From NCBI GenBank assembly GCA_044426085.1, contig JAWXUU010000003.1, forward strand, positions 1 to 64,000: a DNA stretch of 64,000 bases. Direction: 5' to 3'. Positions 1 to 8,238 of this stretch are shown here, in pieces. The number at the start of each line of letters is the position of its first letter. Position 1 is the first letter of the stretch. The position numbers were made by a program, and so were the translations under genes. The notes below the pieces were generated by a model. It did no database searches. It was given only the letters and a program-made list of their open reading frames with translations, and was not told the origin of the DNA. This DNA comes from JAWXUU01 sp044426085. Its GTDB lineage: Bacteria > Bacillota > Clostridia > Christensenellales > CAMQZB01.

Positions 1-183
1 TTTTTCGTCGTTTTCCGCATCGAATTCTTGCAAAAATTCCACCGTCTCCTCTTTCAACTTCTCCGCAAGCTTCAAAGCATACGACTCATCCCCAAGCACT
101 TCCACCACGCAAGTTTTGCCCGCACGCTCAATTATTTCAGGAATATTATCCCTTATCAATTTGTCATATTTCATTGTTTTCAT
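1..183 (-). CDS. MazG/HisE-like NTP pyrophosphohydrolase (3' part outside window)
   Basis: The 61 visible residues begin MKTMKYDKLIRDNIPEII, the characteristic opening of a small family of house-cleaning nucleoside triphosphate pyrophosphohydrolases related to phosphoribosyl-ATP pyrophosphohydrolase and MazG. The visible LKLAEKLKEETVEF segment matches the first metal-binding helix, with its paired glutamates (EE). Members of this family typically hydrolyse non-canonical or excess NTPs to NMP and pyrophosphate. The start at 183 is chosen because a GAGG lies 8 bases upstream; an in-frame ATG at 174 is the alternative. The reading frame stays open to base 1, so the C-terminal part is beyond the window. 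The exact substrate cannot be told. Confidence 0.8.
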   Translation of the reverse strand, partial: MKTMKYDKLIRDNIPEIIERAGKTCVVEVLGDESYALKLAEKLKEETVEFLQEFDAENDEK

Positions 184-231
184 TTTCTTATCCTCAAAAG
201 CTTTTTAAAACTAAATTGCAAACACCAAGTG

Positions 232-1353
232 TCATTTTGTTTCTTTATCGATTCTGGACCAAACCAAATCGAGTTCACAAAAAGCTGATTTCGTTTTGCT
301 TCGGTATTCTTCACCTTTCAATGCAGCTGATTTTGCTTGTTTGAAATTTTCAATATCGCAATATGCAGCGGCAAGAGAGGTATACAGTGCTTGCGAACCG
401 CAATCTAGTACAGATAGGTATTGATCAGCAAACTCGATCGCCATTTGCGGTTTGCCCAGTTCACGATAGATACTCATGACTATTGGCAACACCATTTTGA
501 CCACGCCTTTACTTCTGCTGTTTTCTTCAAATATTACCTCAGCAACTTTGATTGCCGTGCCAAATTGTTTTGCTTTTTTAAGTTTTTTGAGCAAGTCAAG
601 CTGACTTTGAACAGTCATATCTTTATAGTTTATATTTTTGAAATATGCGTTTGCAACTTTAGCTGTATTCTCTCCACTCAATATAATAAATGAGCTATCT
701 AAAAATTCATTATTATGATAATAATAAATTTCGCCATTATATTCGAATTTTTCATACGCCACACCACCGAGCGATTCTTTGCAAACAGCATGCTCTTCTG
801 GCGGAGGTTCAATCGCTTTAATATCGACTTCTTCGACATTATCTTCCATTGCATACTCCATATTCTTTTCGGTTGTTGCAACAAAAAATGAATCTCCGCG
901 TTTACCCAAATATTTTTCTATGCAATGATCAAAAAGTTCAATCAACTCTTCTTCATAATCAATCACATATTGCCTTTTTGATTTATATTTGCGTTTATAA
1001 CATTCATATAGTTCTGTCGGCGATTTTATACTTCGGTGAGACTGACACCATGCCATAGCGCTGTGATAAAGATTTAGCCCATCATCAGCAAGAACCTGAA
1101 AAAACATTTCCAAACATTCATTGCTAAGCCCACGCAAATATTCGTGACTGCTAAGTCTGTCCGCTTGTTGATTATCCACTTCAACTCCAGCGATTTCTCT
1201 GCTGTCCACTACACAGTCGCAACTCAGATTATCTTCAACGCCTAAGCACATCAATTTTTCCTTTATTTGCGTAAAATCACCCTTAAGCTGCTCTTGAGAT
1301 TCCTCATCCAATGTTTTCCATATTTTCAATAACAATTCAACTTCTATTGTCAT
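232..1353 (-). CDS. TPR-like protein of unknown function
   Basis: A 373-residue soluble protein that I do not recognise as a named family. The C-terminal third (about residues 255-365) consists of paired amphipathic helices with the small/large residue spacing of tetratricopeptide-like repeats, which suggests a protein-protein interaction role. The central part has an acidic, low-complexity stretch (about residues 165-190). There is no signal peptide or membrane segment. The start at 1353 has an AAGGG about 9 bases upstream. It lies 38 bp downstream of the AlbA-domain gene on the same strand, so the two are probably cotranscribed. No catalytic motif was seen. Confidence 0.7.
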   Translation of the reverse strand: MTIEVELLLKIWKTLDEESQEQLKGDFTQIKEKLMCLGVEDNLSCDCVVDSREIAGVEVDNQQADRLSSHEYLRGLSNECLEMFFQVLADDGLNLYHSAMAWCQSHRSIKSPTELYECYKRKYKSKRQYVIDYEEELIELFDHCIEKYLGKRGDSFFVATTEKNMEYAMEDNVEEVDIKAIEPPPEEHAVCKESLGGVAYEKFEYNGEIYYYHNNEFLDSSFIILSGENTAKVANAYFKNINYKDMTVQSQLDLLKKLKKAKQFGTAIKVAEVIFEENSRSKGVVKMVLPIVMSIYRELGKPQMAIEFADQYLSVLDCGSQALYTSLAAAYCDIENFKQAKSAALKGEEYRSKTKSAFCELDLVWSRIDKETK

Positions 1354-1391
1354 CTGGTTGTGCCCTTATCGTCTAATTTACATTATAGTCA

Positions 1392-2813
1392 TTAATAAAC
1401 TGAATAATATTTTTGATTTTTAGACCTTGGTTTGTCTGGTAGCGTCTCCTTTATTCTCCCTACAGCCATTAATGGCCAAATGTATCTTGTCATAAAATAC
1501 GGAACACTACTTACATTGAAATGATTAGCTATTTCTTCCCTACTTCGTGGCACTTTGCAAAATGCTATAATATCTTCTATTAAACTATTGTTGTTTGCCT
1601 TTTTATTAAATAGCGTAACTTTGAAATTTCCACGTATGTTTTCAAATAACGGTGATTCAAGTTCATATCTTTTCATCTCCGCTCTTATTGTTGGTATGCC
1701 TGAATATCTATTTTCTGAACTAATCATAGCTTCAAGCGCTGATGCCATGAATGGATTTCTTACTTCAACCGATATTTTACCTAGCTGATCCACTGATGTT
1801 CTTCCATATAATCCTCCCGGATTTGTCACTTCAATTCTATTGGAAAACATCAATATTTGTATTGGACAATTTTCTGTATGAATACTGTAGTCTCTATGCA
1901 CAAGTGCATTCAAAATAACTTCCCTTATTGCAAGCAACGGATATTCTGGTGCATCAATTCTATTTGTGCTAGCATCGAAAGCTATTCCTCTTTTCATGTT
2001 TCTTTTTACAAAATCGAGTGCGCCTTCCAACATTTCTGGAATTGTCCCCTCAATACGCTTATCATCAAGAAACCTCTCTCCATCTGCATTCATTTCACCA
2101 ATTAGCTCACCCGGAACAACTGATGCTATAATACTTAATTGCGGGAAGCGCAATTGAGGATATTTACCAAACAACATAAATCCACTGACTGTTGGCATTG
2201 GCGCAAGAATATTTTGTAATTTTAAAACTTCATCAAGTCCCAATTTATATAGTTGCGGCTTCACATCTTTCAATTTGTGATAGTAGTCATCTATTTTATC
2301 ACTGGCCAATTCACTAGCAGTCGCATTTTCAACCACGCGTATTTCATCTTGAATTTTTCGTTTGAATGCCTCAAATGTATATATTTCAAAATCACTCATT
2401 GGGTTATCAGCTTCACCAACCCTAATATACGAACCTAAAAACTTGCCTTTCCCCATATAATAACACGGCTTTTCATATATATCGCATTCCCCTATTTCTA
2501 TGCTGACTATATCTTTACCGTCGATAGTTACATAGCTGAAAACAGGCCTAACTTTAGGCTGCATTTGGCCACATTGCTCAGCAACTTTCTTTTGCAATAA
2601 TTGAACATCACAAACCCCTACAATGTCGTAATCGTTAACTTCATCAATACCAAACACTATTATTCCGCCACCATTTTGATTACTAAAACTAGACAAAGTA
2701 TCATATAATCTTTTTGGCACGCCATCCTTTGCTTTTTTTAATTCTATATTCTGCGACTCATATTTTCTTTGTACTATATCATCTACAAGATCTCTCAAAT
2801 TATCAGATGTCAT
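1392..2813 (-). CDS. AlbA_2 / divergent-AAA ATP-binding putative transcriptional regulator
   Basis: This 473-residue protein has the layout of the AlbA_2 (Schlafen-like) putative DNA-binding/ATP-binding regulators. The N-terminal AlbA_2 domain (about 1-130) shows ESQNIELKKA and the glycine-rich NQNGGGIIVFGIDE. A middle HATPase-like domain (about 270-400) shows AIREVILNALVHRDYS and EVTNPGGLYG. The C-terminal winged helix (about 410-473) includes RSREEIANHFNVSS. Family members are often regulators or parts of accessory and defence loci; the precise role is unknown. The start at 2813 is preceded by GAGGTGG. The gene reads away from a regularly spaced repeat array at 2866-2977, which could be its own operator (inference). 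Confidence 0.8.
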   Translation of the reverse strand: MTSDNLRDLVDDIVQRKYESQNIELKKAKDGVPKRLYDTLSSFSNQNGGGIIVFGIDEVNDYDIVGVCDVQLLQKKVAEQCGQMQPKVRPVFSYVTIDGKDIVSIEIGECDIYEKPCYYMGKGKFLGSYIRVGEADNPMSDFEIYTFEAFKRKIQDEIRVVENATASELASDKIDDYYHKLKDVKPQLYKLGLDEVLKLQNILAPMPTVSGFMLFGKYPQLRFPQLSIIASVVPGELIGEMNADGERFLDDKRIEGTIPEMLEGALDFVKRNMKRGIAFDASTNRIDAPEYPLLAIREVILNALVHRDYSIHTENCPIQILMFSNRIEVTNPGGLYGRTSVDQLGKISVEVRNPFMASALEAMISSENRYSGIPTIRAEMKRYELESPLFENIRGNFKVTLFNKKANNNSLIEDIIAFCKVPRSREEIANHFNVSSVPYFMTRYIWPLMAVGRIKETLPDKPRSKNQKYYSVY

Positions 2814-2865
2814 ATTCCACCTCGTTTTTATTTAATAATAACACAGTTTTTTGTAAAATTCAATA

Positions 2866-2977
2866 GATTTGACTAATTTATTTTAGATTTGACTAATTTA
2901 TTTTAGATTTAACTAATTATAAATGAATTTTAATATTTTATTTTAGATTTAACTAATCAAACATTTATTTGACTAAA
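2866..2977. repeat. 20-bp phased direct-repeat array (GATTTRACTAAT), putative operator
   Basis: The 12-mer GATTTRACTAAT occurs at 2866, 2886, 2906 and 2946, with a 10/12 match at 2966 and a strongly degenerate unit at about 2926. All starts fall on one 20-bp grid, about two helical turns. The array lies between the AlbA-type regulator gene (leftward) and the triple-module gene (rightward, from 3077). Such phased short repeats are typical of multi-subunit operator or iteron binding, but which protein binds is unknown. Confidence 0.75.
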
Positions 2978-3022
2978 CAAATATATTATGCATCTAGATA
3001 CCACTTTATTTCACTATTCTAT

Positions 3023-3051
3023 TTGACAACTCTCCCAACTTATGGTACAAC
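3023..3051 (+). promoter_or_regulatory. Sigma-A-like promoter of the first triple-module gene
   Basis: TTGACA (3023-3028), a 17-bp spacer and TACAAC (3046-3051), followed by a GGAGG ribosome binding site before the ATG at 3077. Nearly the same block precedes the second copy (8182-8211, 18-bp spacer), so the promoter was duplicated with the gene. Confidence 0.6.
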
Positions 3052-3076
3052 AGGACACAATATTTGGAGGTTCAAT

Positions 3077-3685
3077 ATGTATATACCTAAGTTTCGGACT
3101 GCAGAAGATGTGGTTATTTATTTTCGGGAACGGGATCCTAAGAGCGTTGTTAGTCGTGGGTTTATTTACAATCTCATACTCAGCGGAAAGATTAGTGGTT
3201 TTGATGTTGGTCGCAAGTGTGTTGTGAATTTGGATGAGATTATTTTTTATCTCAGTGGCGCTGTTGGTTATGATATACCTGTGGCACAACCTGCTTTCAT
3301 CGTGACGGCGAAAACGGCTTACAAAATGCTCAAAGAAAAAGACCCAGCCACTAAGCTGAGCCGTGATGTTATTCGTGAGATTGTGGCTAGTGGTGCTTTA
3401 GGTGGTGTCGTATCTGGCATTCGAACTTACTTTGATTTCAATAAGCTTATGGCTCATGTTTCGCCCACTTGTTTTGCTCCTGCACCGAAGAAAATTCCAC
3501 GCTTGCGCAATTACGAAAAGACTTATCATCACATTCACAAATACACCAAACTCCCAATCACTTGGGATAGATTGCACACCATCTGCCACTCTGGCGAAGT
3601 TCTCTGCGAACTGCACGGCAATCGTTGGGTGGTGGATTTTGACGTAATAAAATTAAAACTATCACACATACCGTCAATCAAATAA
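3077..3685 (+). CDS. Protein of three tandem excisionase-like DNA-binding modules (copy 1)
   Basis: A 202-residue protein of no family I can name. Internal comparison shows three related modules of about 50 residues, at 8-60, 77-129 and 149-197. Each follows the pattern TA...DP..(L/V)SR..I..I..SG....G.R....D.. seen in winged-helix excisionase (MerR/Xis-like) domains; module 3 is shorter before the helix pair. This suggests a multi-site DNA-binding protein. The ATG at 3077 is preferred over an in-frame upstream start at 2969 because it has GGAGG upstream and because the paralogue at 8239 starts at the same residue (MYIPKFRTAED). It is followed by a terminator-like hairpin. The function is unknown; it may be a regulator or a mobile-element accessory protein. 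Confidence 0.75.
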   Translation: MYIPKFRTAEDVVIYFRERDPKSVVSRGFIYNLILSGKISGFDVGRKCVVNLDEIIFYLSGAVGYDIPVAQPAFIVTAKTAYKMLKEKDPATKLSRDVIREIVASGALGGVVSGIRTYFDFNKLMAHVSPTCFAPAPKKIPRLRNYEKTYHHIHKYTKLPITWDRLHTICHSGEVLCELHGNRWVVDFDVIKLKLSHIPSIK

Positions 3686-3711
3686 TATATTATTCAAAAT
3701 ATACAATAATA

Positions 3712-3744
3712 ATGGGCTATAGCACTTAAGATGCAATAGCCCAT
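3712..3744 (+). terminator. Terminator-like hairpin after triple-module gene copy 1
   Basis: ATGGGCTAT (3712-3720) pairs exactly with ATAGCCCAT (3736-3744) around a 15-base loop and is followed by a T/A-rich tail. The rest of 3745-3936 shows no gene. Confidence 0.5.
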
Positions 3745-3936
3745 GTTTAATTATAAATTCATATTTCACATCAGATTAATCAACAATATAAGTACACAAT
3801 TATTGCTCCTAATACGTCAGTACTTTCCTCCCAAATTTCTAATTTTATCACTACTCAAAAACCTTTAATTCACATTATAGGAACTTAAATATCTACCTAT
3901 GCATAATTGACAAAATCCACAGCGCAAATTAAATCA

Positions 3937-4161
3937 CTATCTAGTTACTACATATCTTGTTTGCAATCTAGTTATCATCCCTTGTCTCACCAATGAATAT
4001 AAAACATTATTTACTATATTCTCTGAAACTATTAGATTACTCTGAGCACACGAACCTACAATTTGACTTTTATCAAAAATATTGCTTTGTGTTAAGATTA
4101 TATTTGATATAACTTGTTTTTTCCCAACTACGCTATGAGCATCTATATTAACTCTGCACAT
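3937..4161 (-). CDS. Small winged-helix-like protein, putative regulator of the HD gene locus
   Basis: A 74-residue protein. The region from about residue 28 onward (FDKSQIVGSCAQ, then SENIVNNVLYSLVRQGMITR and YVVT) fits a helix-turn-helix followed by a two-strand wing. It has a good GGGAG ribosome binding site before the ATG at 4161 and a perfect consensus promoter upstream, which supports a real gene despite its size. It lies 93 bp downstream of the HD-domain phosphohydrolase gene on the same strand. The palindrome over its -10 box makes autoregulation plausible. The family assignment rests on pattern only. Confidence 0.6.
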   Translation of the reverse strand: MCRVNIDAHSVVGKKQVISNIILTQSNIFDKSQIVGSCAQSNLIVSENIVNNVLYSLVRQGMITRLQTRYVVTR

Positions 4162-4217
4162 TTTAAGACTCCCTATAAATGATTTTTTTATTATCTTATT
4201 ACTAATAATGCTATAAT

Positions 4218-4246
4218 ATTATAGCACATCTAACTACATATGTCAA
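4218..4246 (-). promoter_or_regulatory. Consensus promoter with palindromic operator for the small winged-helix gene
   Basis: On the minus strand TTGACA (4246-4241) is followed by a 17-bp spacer and TATAAT (4223-4218). The -10 box lies inside the perfect 16-bp palindrome GCTATAATATTATAGC (4210-4225). A full-consensus promoter occluded by a palindrome is the usual layout of a strongly repressed regulatory gene. Confidence 0.75.
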
Positions 4247-4254
4247 TAATTATT

Positions 4255-6267
4255 TTATGGAATCATTAGATTTAAAAATGTCTCGCTTACTGATTTTGCA
4301 ATAAGTTCGACAACAATTATATTTAAGGAATCAACATCTTTGCTATCCCCTACTATATCTTCGCAAGCAAAATAAACAAAATACGATCTTCGCTTATTCT
4401 TTAGGACCATTATCTCCTTCATTGATGATAAATTCTCAAAAGATAAATTACCCGTCTTGTTATATAAATCAAATATACCTTTATTATATGTATCATATGC
4501 ATTAAATGCTATTTTATTTACCATGTTAATAACTTTTATATGATAGATATAATTATTTTCCAAGACCCTTTTTTCTAAATTCGCTTCAAATGCATCCTTC
4601 AATATTCCATTTAAAGCATTTGCTATAAAATTGTCCTCACCCTGCAAAATACCTTCGTAAATTTGCAAAATCGCTTTAGTCTCTAGTTCTATACCTTCTT
4701 GCCCCTTTACCTTTAGTCCTTCATTTTTAATTCTTTGCACAAAGCAATTAATATCCTCATGTTTGTCATTTAATATATCCATGACAGCATCCTCTATTTG
4801 CCTAATATCGTTTTCTCGTTTTATCAAAGAAAAATATTGTTTTTCGTTACACAATATTTCAGACAACAATTTATTAATATATGCCAAATTCTTTATTTTT
4901 GTACTAGTATATTCTTTATTCTGACTGAAATCATTTACCTCGGAACTATTTGCCCCAGAATTATATTCCGCAATTAGCACCTTGTTTTTCAGATAGTAAT
5001 TTCTTAACATTACAAGCAGCCAATTGTCATCCCATTGTATGAATCTATCTACAAATGTAGAATTATCCACAGCTCTATCTAAAACAAGCCATAGACCAGA
5101 AATAGATATAGGAATAATGTGAGTCTTATCATCTATACTTTCTGTTATACTAGAAAGCAAATACTGTTTACCCAACTGAAAAATCGCCTCACCTAAAAGG
5201 AAATCCATTTTTACGCATTTATGATGGAAAATAATTCTATTGTAATGAATTCTGTACTCTTCAAACATATCCTCAATTATACTAATATATTTTTCATGAA
5301 TTGCAATTTTATACTCATCATCTTTCTTAATAATTATCATTGACGCAAGCAAGCGCCTATAGTCTATCTTGTGCTGCATACCAACGTCTTTATAACATCT
5401 AACCAAATAATCTAATCTGTCGCCATCTATGGTCCCACTTACAATTGTATGAAGGAGTTTTAATACCGCATTTTCTTCAACATCTAATCCATCAAGTTGT
5501 TCCGCATATATTGCTTTAACAAATTCTAACAATAAAATCAAGCTTTTTCTATAACCTCTATCCTGCTCTGAGTTAGCTTCACCTGACATTTTAGACATAA
5601 GGCAGTCGTCAACCAATTTAGTACCAATTTGTTCATGGATAGCATAATCCCTAGAATACACATCAAATATCTCATTAAATTCAACAATATTTGCTTTTGA
5701 TAAAATATCATTACCAGATTCTTTCTCATCATCAATCCACATTAATAATCTCATTAACGCATTCTCAACAACATGGCTAAACGGCGGATGACCTATATCA
5801 TGCATTAACGCAGCCAACCTAATTGCTTGTAATGCAAAATAAAGCACTTTATCACTGTCTTTTTTTGAAATTAATTTAGAAATAAAAACATCTTCATACT
5901 CATGTTCGCTAAATTTTTTTATATCCCCACAATTCCTCAGCTTTTCTTTATATAGATTCGATTGCATACATTGATTAGCTATTTTCGACAAAATTATTTT
6001 AAGCTTAGATTTAATATCCCCCAACAGTCGTGCACCCGTGTTATTAATTATCGACAAAAACATGTCAGAACAAACTTGCATAGTTCCCATTGAATGCTCA
6101 AATCTTTTATTTCTTAACGTTGGATACGTAAAATACACCGTAGATGTTTGATATACATTATGCAACCTATTAAAAATCGCAGTATTTGTTATGTATTGCT
6201 CAAATGAACTAATTTGAACACTTTTATGAACATTATCTGCATAGAAAGCAACTTTTCCTCGTTTCAT
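4255..6267 (-). CDS. SAMHD1/dGTPase-like HD-domain phosphohydrolase
   Basis: A 670-residue protein with the metal-binding residues of the HD phosphohydrolase superfamily arranged as in SAMHD1 and bacterial dGTPases. The first histidine is in RFEHSMG (H58), the HD doublet in ALMHDIGHPPFSH (H156, D157), and the last aspartate in SGTIDGDRLDYLVR (about D281-D286). Enzymes with this set hydrolyse dNTPs to nucleoside and triphosphate; some bacterial members deplete dNTPs as phage defence. The C-terminal 350 residues are helical and unassigned. The start at 6267 has AGAGGTAG upstream, and a 23-bp-period direct repeat lies just beyond. Substrate and a defence role are inferences from family and context. 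Confidence 0.8.
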   Translation of the reverse strand: MKRGKVAFYADNVHKSVQISSFEQYITNTAIFNRLHNVYQTSTVYFTYPTLRNKRFEHSMGTMQVCSDMFLSIINNTGARLLGDIKSKLKIILSKIANQCMQSNLYKEKLRNCGDIKKFSEHEYEDVFISKLISKKDSDKVLYFALQAIRLAALMHDIGHPPFSHVVENALMRLLMWIDDEKESGNDILSKANIVEFNEIFDVYSRDYAIHEQIGTKLVDDCLMSKMSGEANSEQDRGYRKSLILLLEFVKAIYAEQLDGLDVEENAVLKLLHTIVSGTIDGDRLDYLVRCYKDVGMQHKIDYRRLLASMIIIKKDDEYKIAIHEKYISIIEDMFEEYRIHYNRIIFHHKCVKMDFLLGEAIFQLGKQYLLSSITESIDDKTHIIPISISGLWLVLDRAVDNSTFVDRFIQWDDNWLLVMLRNYYLKNKVLIAEYNSGANSSEVNDFSQNKEYTSTKIKNLAYINKLLSEILCNEKQYFSLIKRENDIRQIEDAVMDILNDKHEDINCFVQRIKNEGLKVKGQEGIELETKAILQIYEGILQGEDNFIANALNGILKDAFEANLEKRVLENNYIYHIKVINMVNKIAFNAYDTYNKGIFDLYNKTGNLSFENLSSMKEIMVLKNKRRSYFVYFACEDIVGDSKDVDSLNIIVVELIAKSVSETFLNLMIP

Positions 6268-6340
6268 ACACTACCTCTTATCATTCGTACATTTTTATAA
6301 ATATTAGTATACAGCAAAAATATTTAAAATGCAATATAAA

Positions 6341-6383
6341 ATGTATATTTTTACTTGAAAATAATGTATGTTTTTACTTAAAA
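6341..6383. repeat. Two-copy direct repeat upstream of the HD gene
   Basis: ATGTATATTTTTACTTGAAA (6341-6360) and ATGTATGTTTTTACTTAAAA (6364-6383) agree at 18 of 20 positions with a 23-bp period. They sit about 75 bp upstream of the HD gene start, in its likely promoter region, so an operator role is possible. Confidence 0.5.
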
Positions 6384-6442
6384 ATTTTGTTAGTTCATCA
6401 ATCATTTAGAGCAACAATCAAAAAAATAATATTTCTTCAGAT

Positions 6443-6858
6443 GTTGAACTGGAAAAATGTAGCCCAGTGGTCGCATTGGACGGTTGTTTACATATTTCAA
6501 ATGTTTATTTAGTTGTTTTCTAAAGTCCTTCATGTTGTAGAGCGTGTGGCAGGAATAGAATCGTTTTTGATCTTCTCGGTGGCTTCTTTCTACTTTGCCG
6601 TTGTGCCTTGGGGTGTATGGGCGGATGAGCTTATGTTCTATTTCTAGGCTTGCAAGCTGCCATTTACATTCTTCACTTGCAGCTTGCTATCAATTTTAGA
6701 TCTTCTTCCGTATGTTGGTTGGGTGACTATGCGATCTTATCTATTGCTTTTTAAAGCTATCCCAAGCTCTATCATATCTGTTAACCCAACGATGAACATA
6801 ACTTTTGTGCTTTTTGTATTTAATCACAGCTTTAGTTATACCAAATTTTTGCGCATAC
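6443..6858 (-). pseudogene. Remnant of an IS481-like (DDE integrase-type) transposase
   Basis: Read leftward, 6858 to about 6740 encodes an N-terminal helix-turn-helix piece (FGITKAVIKYKKHKSYVHRW). After stops and a deletion, 6660 to 6443 encodes the C-terminal end of the catalytic core (RPYTPRHNGKVERSHRED...), including the last glutamate of the DDE triad in the NGKVERSH motif, and a typical NNRPMRPLGY tail. The middle of the catalytic domain is missing, so it cannot be active. It marks past transposition into this accessory region. Confidence 0.75.
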
Positions 6859-6869
6859 TTGCAAATTGA

Positions 6870-7463
6870 TTGCAAAAACATTAAATCTTGTGTTATACTT
6901 TTACTAATAGCGGATATCTTTCTTTGTTATGTTTGTTTTGTAGTTACTACAACTATAAAACATTTGGAATATATCCGCTATTTTTATGCGATTTTTTCTA
7001 TCGTCTCCATATTCTTTTGTGCGTATTATAGCAAGGCACATTGCAAAATAAAAAAGAGATACCCCAGAGTATTTCTTCCCCCAATGCGATATTTAGATTC
7101 AGGTATTGCCCACACCTCCCCGCGGATAGATTATATTGTTATATTGCGATAATGTCAATATCTTTTTACATTTTAAGCTTTTAGTGCAATATCAAATAAT
7201 TTATTCGTTATTATACATTTAAATGCAGATCAAATATTATTTATAATATTAAAATGTAATAAGTTAATTAAAAAAGCAAATACAGATGTAAAGAGTCAAT
7301 GATTTTATGTATTTTGCCTCAAGCACCGAGAGACTAGTGCAAGATAATACATAATGACTATTAAAAAAACGCTTAATATACACGCAGAACAAAGGCACCA
7401 CTACGAGTTGATTATCCTTGTTTTGCATGTAGGAAAATAGTAGTATCAACTATTGCATTTACA
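6870..7463. other. Gene-poor stretch next to transposase remnant
   Basis: No convincing gene. A hydrophobic plus-strand frame (6805-7152) starts inside the transposase remnant and has no ribosome binding site. A 10-bp inverted repeat, TAGCGGATAT (6908-6917) and ATATCCGCTA (6971-6980), flanks a 53-bp AT-rich segment; its meaning is unclear. Confidence 0.5.
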
Positions 7464-7748
7464 CTAATCACTAGTCGCACTTATAATTAAGTGAATTACC
7501 CATGCAAATGCATCTCCGATTATTAATGCCACAAAAAAGTATACAAACATGGCAATCGCAAGACCGTATTGTAAACTCGATGTAAAATTAAAAAGTCCAA
7601 AAAATATTATTGCAAATAAAACCATTGATGCTATAACTATGATTGGAATATACTTGCCGATTCCTTCGGCCAAACGACATGCTATTAATTGTATTATACA
7701 CACGACTATAGCAATAAAAATAAATCCTATCGGCACACCTGTTAACAT
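7464..7748 (-). CDS. Small hydrophobic membrane protein
   Basis: A 94-residue protein predicted to cross the membrane three times: about residues 5-25, 33-55 and 62-85 are long hydrophobic runs with short polar links. The ATG at 7748 is chosen because GGGAGG lies just upstream; a longer frame to 7802 lacks a ribosome binding site and would put charged, cysteine-containing residues ahead of the first helix. No family was recognised. It is a lone gene in the accessory block, with no obvious partner. Confidence 0.6.
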   Translation of the reverse strand: MLTGVPIGFIFIAIVVCIIQLIACRLAEGIGKYIPIIVIASMVLFAIIFFGLFNFTSSLQYGLAIAMFVYFFVALIIGDAFAWVIHLIISATSD

Positions 7749-8181
7749 ATTTATTCCCTCCCTATTTACGCATAGTATATTACATTTATAACATTTTGTC
7801 AATAGCCTGTTGCAAATATTTTACATAAATTTTGCTGATTTTATATTATAACTAACAATAACTTTATTTGTGATATTTAACTTACTGTTTTTTGGATTTA
7901 TCTTGATTATTAGCCATGCTATTTATAAAACTCCTAGTACCCCCAGGATAAAAGTCTGAAAATTCAGCAGGTGTTTGCGTAAGCTACAACGTTTTTTAAT
8001 TTACAATCACCTCTTCATAAAAATTACCTATCTTACTAATTGCAAAACCTATGGGAAAGTAGACAATCAGCCCTCCTGCTTGGCGAACAATACTACTATA
8101 CAGAGGCATAAAAATGAACCAATCCATTCCAATGAACCTTTTGAAAATCTCGTGACTACCCAAAGAATGGCTTAAATAAAC
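7749..8181. other. Intergenic stretch before the second triple-module copy
   Basis: No gene is supported. A 66-codon plus-strand frame (7975-8175) lacks a ribosome binding site and family resemblance. The sequence shared with copy 1 of the triple-module locus begins only at the -35 box at 8182, so this stretch was not part of the duplication. Confidence 0.4.
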
Positions 8182-8211
8182 TTGACAACCCTCTCCACAC
8201 TATGGTACAAC
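8182..8211 (+). promoter_or_regulatory. Promoter of the second triple-module copy
   Basis: TTGACA (8182-8187), an 18-bp spacer and TACAAC (8206-8211). The following bases to the start codon are nearly the same as at copy 1, with GAGGAGG as the ribosome binding site. Confidence 0.55.
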
Positions 8212-8238
8212 AGGACACAATATTTGAGGAGGTTTGTT

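Noticed and set aside
2866..2977. Possible CRISPR array
   Set aside because: Units are 12 bp on a 20-bp grid with no unique spacers of 30 bp and no cas genes; better explained as operator repeats.
6805..7152. 115-codon plus-strand hydrophobic frame
   Set aside because: Begins within the transposase remnant, has no ribosome binding site, and its hydrophobicity follows from A/T-rich sequence.
7264..7449. 61-codon minus-strand frame
   Set aside because: No ribosome binding site, no recognisable pattern and atypical cysteine/leucine-rich composition.
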